This document shows, in pieces, positions 63,130 through 64,000 of a stretch of DNA of 64,000 nucleotides. Below the pieces are notes generated by a model. The model worked only from the letters and a program-made list of their open reading frames with translations. It had not been told where the DNA came from and did no database searches. Origin of the DNA: Flavobacteriales bacterium. GTDB taxonomy: Bacteria; Bacteroidota; Bacteroidia; Flavobacteriales_D; Parvicellaceae. Each line of letters opens with the position of its first letter. The first letter of the stretch is position 1. The stretch covers positions 1 to 64,000 of the forward strand of contig JAGYKU010000002.1 of assembly GCA_018401455.1 (NCBI GenBank), read 5' to 3'. The position numbers and the translations under genes were made by a program.

Positions 63130-64000
63130 ATGAACTTTATAAAACCAGTTTTAGTTTTTGTTGCAATGCTATTACTTAGTGCTTGCAATGATATTTCTAA
63201 AAGTAAAAGTTCTTCTGAAAAACCAAAACAAAATACACTTCAACTTACTATTTCCGAGATTCCCAATTTACCAAGTTTTGAAGGCGAACATTTTAGAGGT
63301 TTGAATATACTAGGAGATAAAGTTGTGATTTCTGGCTCCAAAGGAAGTGTGATATATTATTTTTTTTCCAAAAATGAATTTACAATAGACTCTTTAGGCA
63401 CTCACCTTCACTTCAGAGATGCTCATGCTTTTGAAAACCACCATTTATTGATGTCGATTCAAAACCCGGCTCAAATTATAAAAGAAACAAATGGGACCAA
63501 AGAGGTAGTCCTAAACATGGATGACACGCTCAGTTTTCTGGATGGAATGGATTTTTGGGAAAATGGTTCTGGAATTTTATTTGGAGATCCTTTGCTGGGC
63601 AAACATTTAATCTACACTTCAAAAGATGAAGGCAATTCGTGGGAGCGAGTAGAGCTAGACAGTTTAATAATTCCTTTAGAAAATGAAGGAGGTTTTGCCG
63701 CTTCTGGAACCAGCATTGTTTGTGCGGGAAATGGAGTAGGTTATATCGGCTTTGGAGCCGAAGAAGTTAGAGTTTTAAAAACTTCAGACTTTGGAAAGAG
63801 TTGGATGGTTCAAAAAACACCAATGCCCAAAAATCAAACTGGAACAGGAATTTATGCTATGGCATTCAAAGATGAGTTGAATGGAGTAGCGGTAGGAGGA
63901 AATTGGGAGTTTCCTGATGGCGATTCCAGCAAAATATTCACAAAAGACGGAGGCGTTACATGGCAATTATCCAAAGGAGTTCAGGGATATAGAAGTTGCG
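63130..64000 (+). CDS. Ycf48-like lipoprotein (5' part, runs off the window)
   Basis: The first ~290 codons of a lipoprotein: MNFIKPVLVFVAMLLLSACN with lipobox Cys. Beta-propeller repeats of the Ycf48/BNR type are visible (YTSKDEGNSWERVELDS, KTSDFGKSWMVQKTP, FTKDGGVTWQLSKGVQGYRS). In non-photosynthetic bacteria these propellers are secreted proteins of unclear role. The reading frame is open to the end of the window. Confidence 0.8.
   Translation, partial: MNFIKPVLVFVAMLLLSACNDISKSKSSSEKPKQNTLQLTISEIPNLPSFEGEHFRGLNILGDKVVISGSKGSVIYYFFSKNEFTIDSLGTHLHFRDAHAFENHHLLMSIQNPAQIIKETNGTKEVVLNMDDTLSFLDGMDFWENGSGILFGDPLLGKHLIYTSKDEGNSWERVELDSLIIPLENEGGFAASGTSIVCAGNGVGYIGFGAEEVRVLKTSDFGKSWMVQKTPMPKNQTGTGIYAMAFKDELNGVAVGGNWEFPDGDSSKIFTKDGGVTWQLSKGVQGYRSC

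Noticed and set aside
1-64000. tRNA or rRNA genes
   Set aside because: No cloverleaf with a TTCRA arm and CCA-side pairing, and no rRNA-like sequence, was recognised by eye. A covariance scan was not possible here.

Overview
The window reads as chromosome of a low-GC member of the Bacteroidota, most likely a flavobacterium-like lineage. This is an inference. It rests on repeated TAnnTTTG promoter boxes upstream of genes on both strands, type IX secretion (T9SS) C-terminal sorting domains, a TonB-dependent receptor paired with a DUF4249 lipoprotein, an IPExxxVDY-family gene next to pyruvate kinase, and weak Shine-Dalgarno usage with several TTG/GTG starts. No rRNA, tRNA or CRISPR array was seen.

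Bases 1-5000 are an accessory region. A family of structured repeats (here E0-E6) alternates with single genes or gene pairs: a decayed tyrosine recombinase, a HigB/HigA toxin-antitoxin pair, an AAA/DUF4143 ATPase, a truncated duplicate of a cysteine-protease-fold gene, and a small secreted protein. The stem sequence of the repeats changes from copy to copy while base pairing is kept. Two copies lie between a promoter box and a start codon. I cannot assign this family to a known element, and it is the strongest candidate for something undescribed.

Bases 5100-24950 are mostly ordinary chromosome: CsaA, a winged-helix/phosphoribosyltransferase regulator with a near-perfect palindromic operator, thiolase, an alpha/beta hydrolase, lipoproteins, a HAD phosphatase, a large T9SS-exported subtilisin-like protease with a Glu at the usual catalytic Asp, a 2H phosphoesterase, a flippase-recX pair, a methyltransferase, a thioesterase, DUF4254 and MenA.

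Bases 25093-29920 are a decay tract. They hold two beta-barrel relics, a diverged copy of the menA 3' end, a fibre-like protein relic, an M43 metalloprotease relic with a sorting domain, and a truncated GT39 glycosyltransferase. All carry many frameshifts or stops. A similar arsC relic lies at 49537-49874.

Bases 29945-47435 hold housekeeping and envelope genes on the minus strand: tilS, pabB, a 2-hydroxyacid dehydrogenase, an M23-like protein lacking the HxH motif, DUF4249 plus TonB receptor, pyk, an IPExxxVDY protein, a LysM lytic transglycosylase, gatA, tatA, an M42 peptidase, an MBL-rhodanese protein, and a three-gene uncharacterised cluster. That cluster is followed by a small hairpin-covered ORF with a strong Shine-Dalgarno sequence.

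Bases 49891-64000 are dominated by a plus-strand polysaccharide locus. It has a FemAB-like acyltransferase, two flippases, a polymerase-like and an O-antigen-ligase-like membrane protein, two glycosyltransferases and a DegT aminotransferase, interrupted by an M43 protease and a minus-strand frameshifted gene. The window ends inside a Ycf48-like lipoprotein gene.
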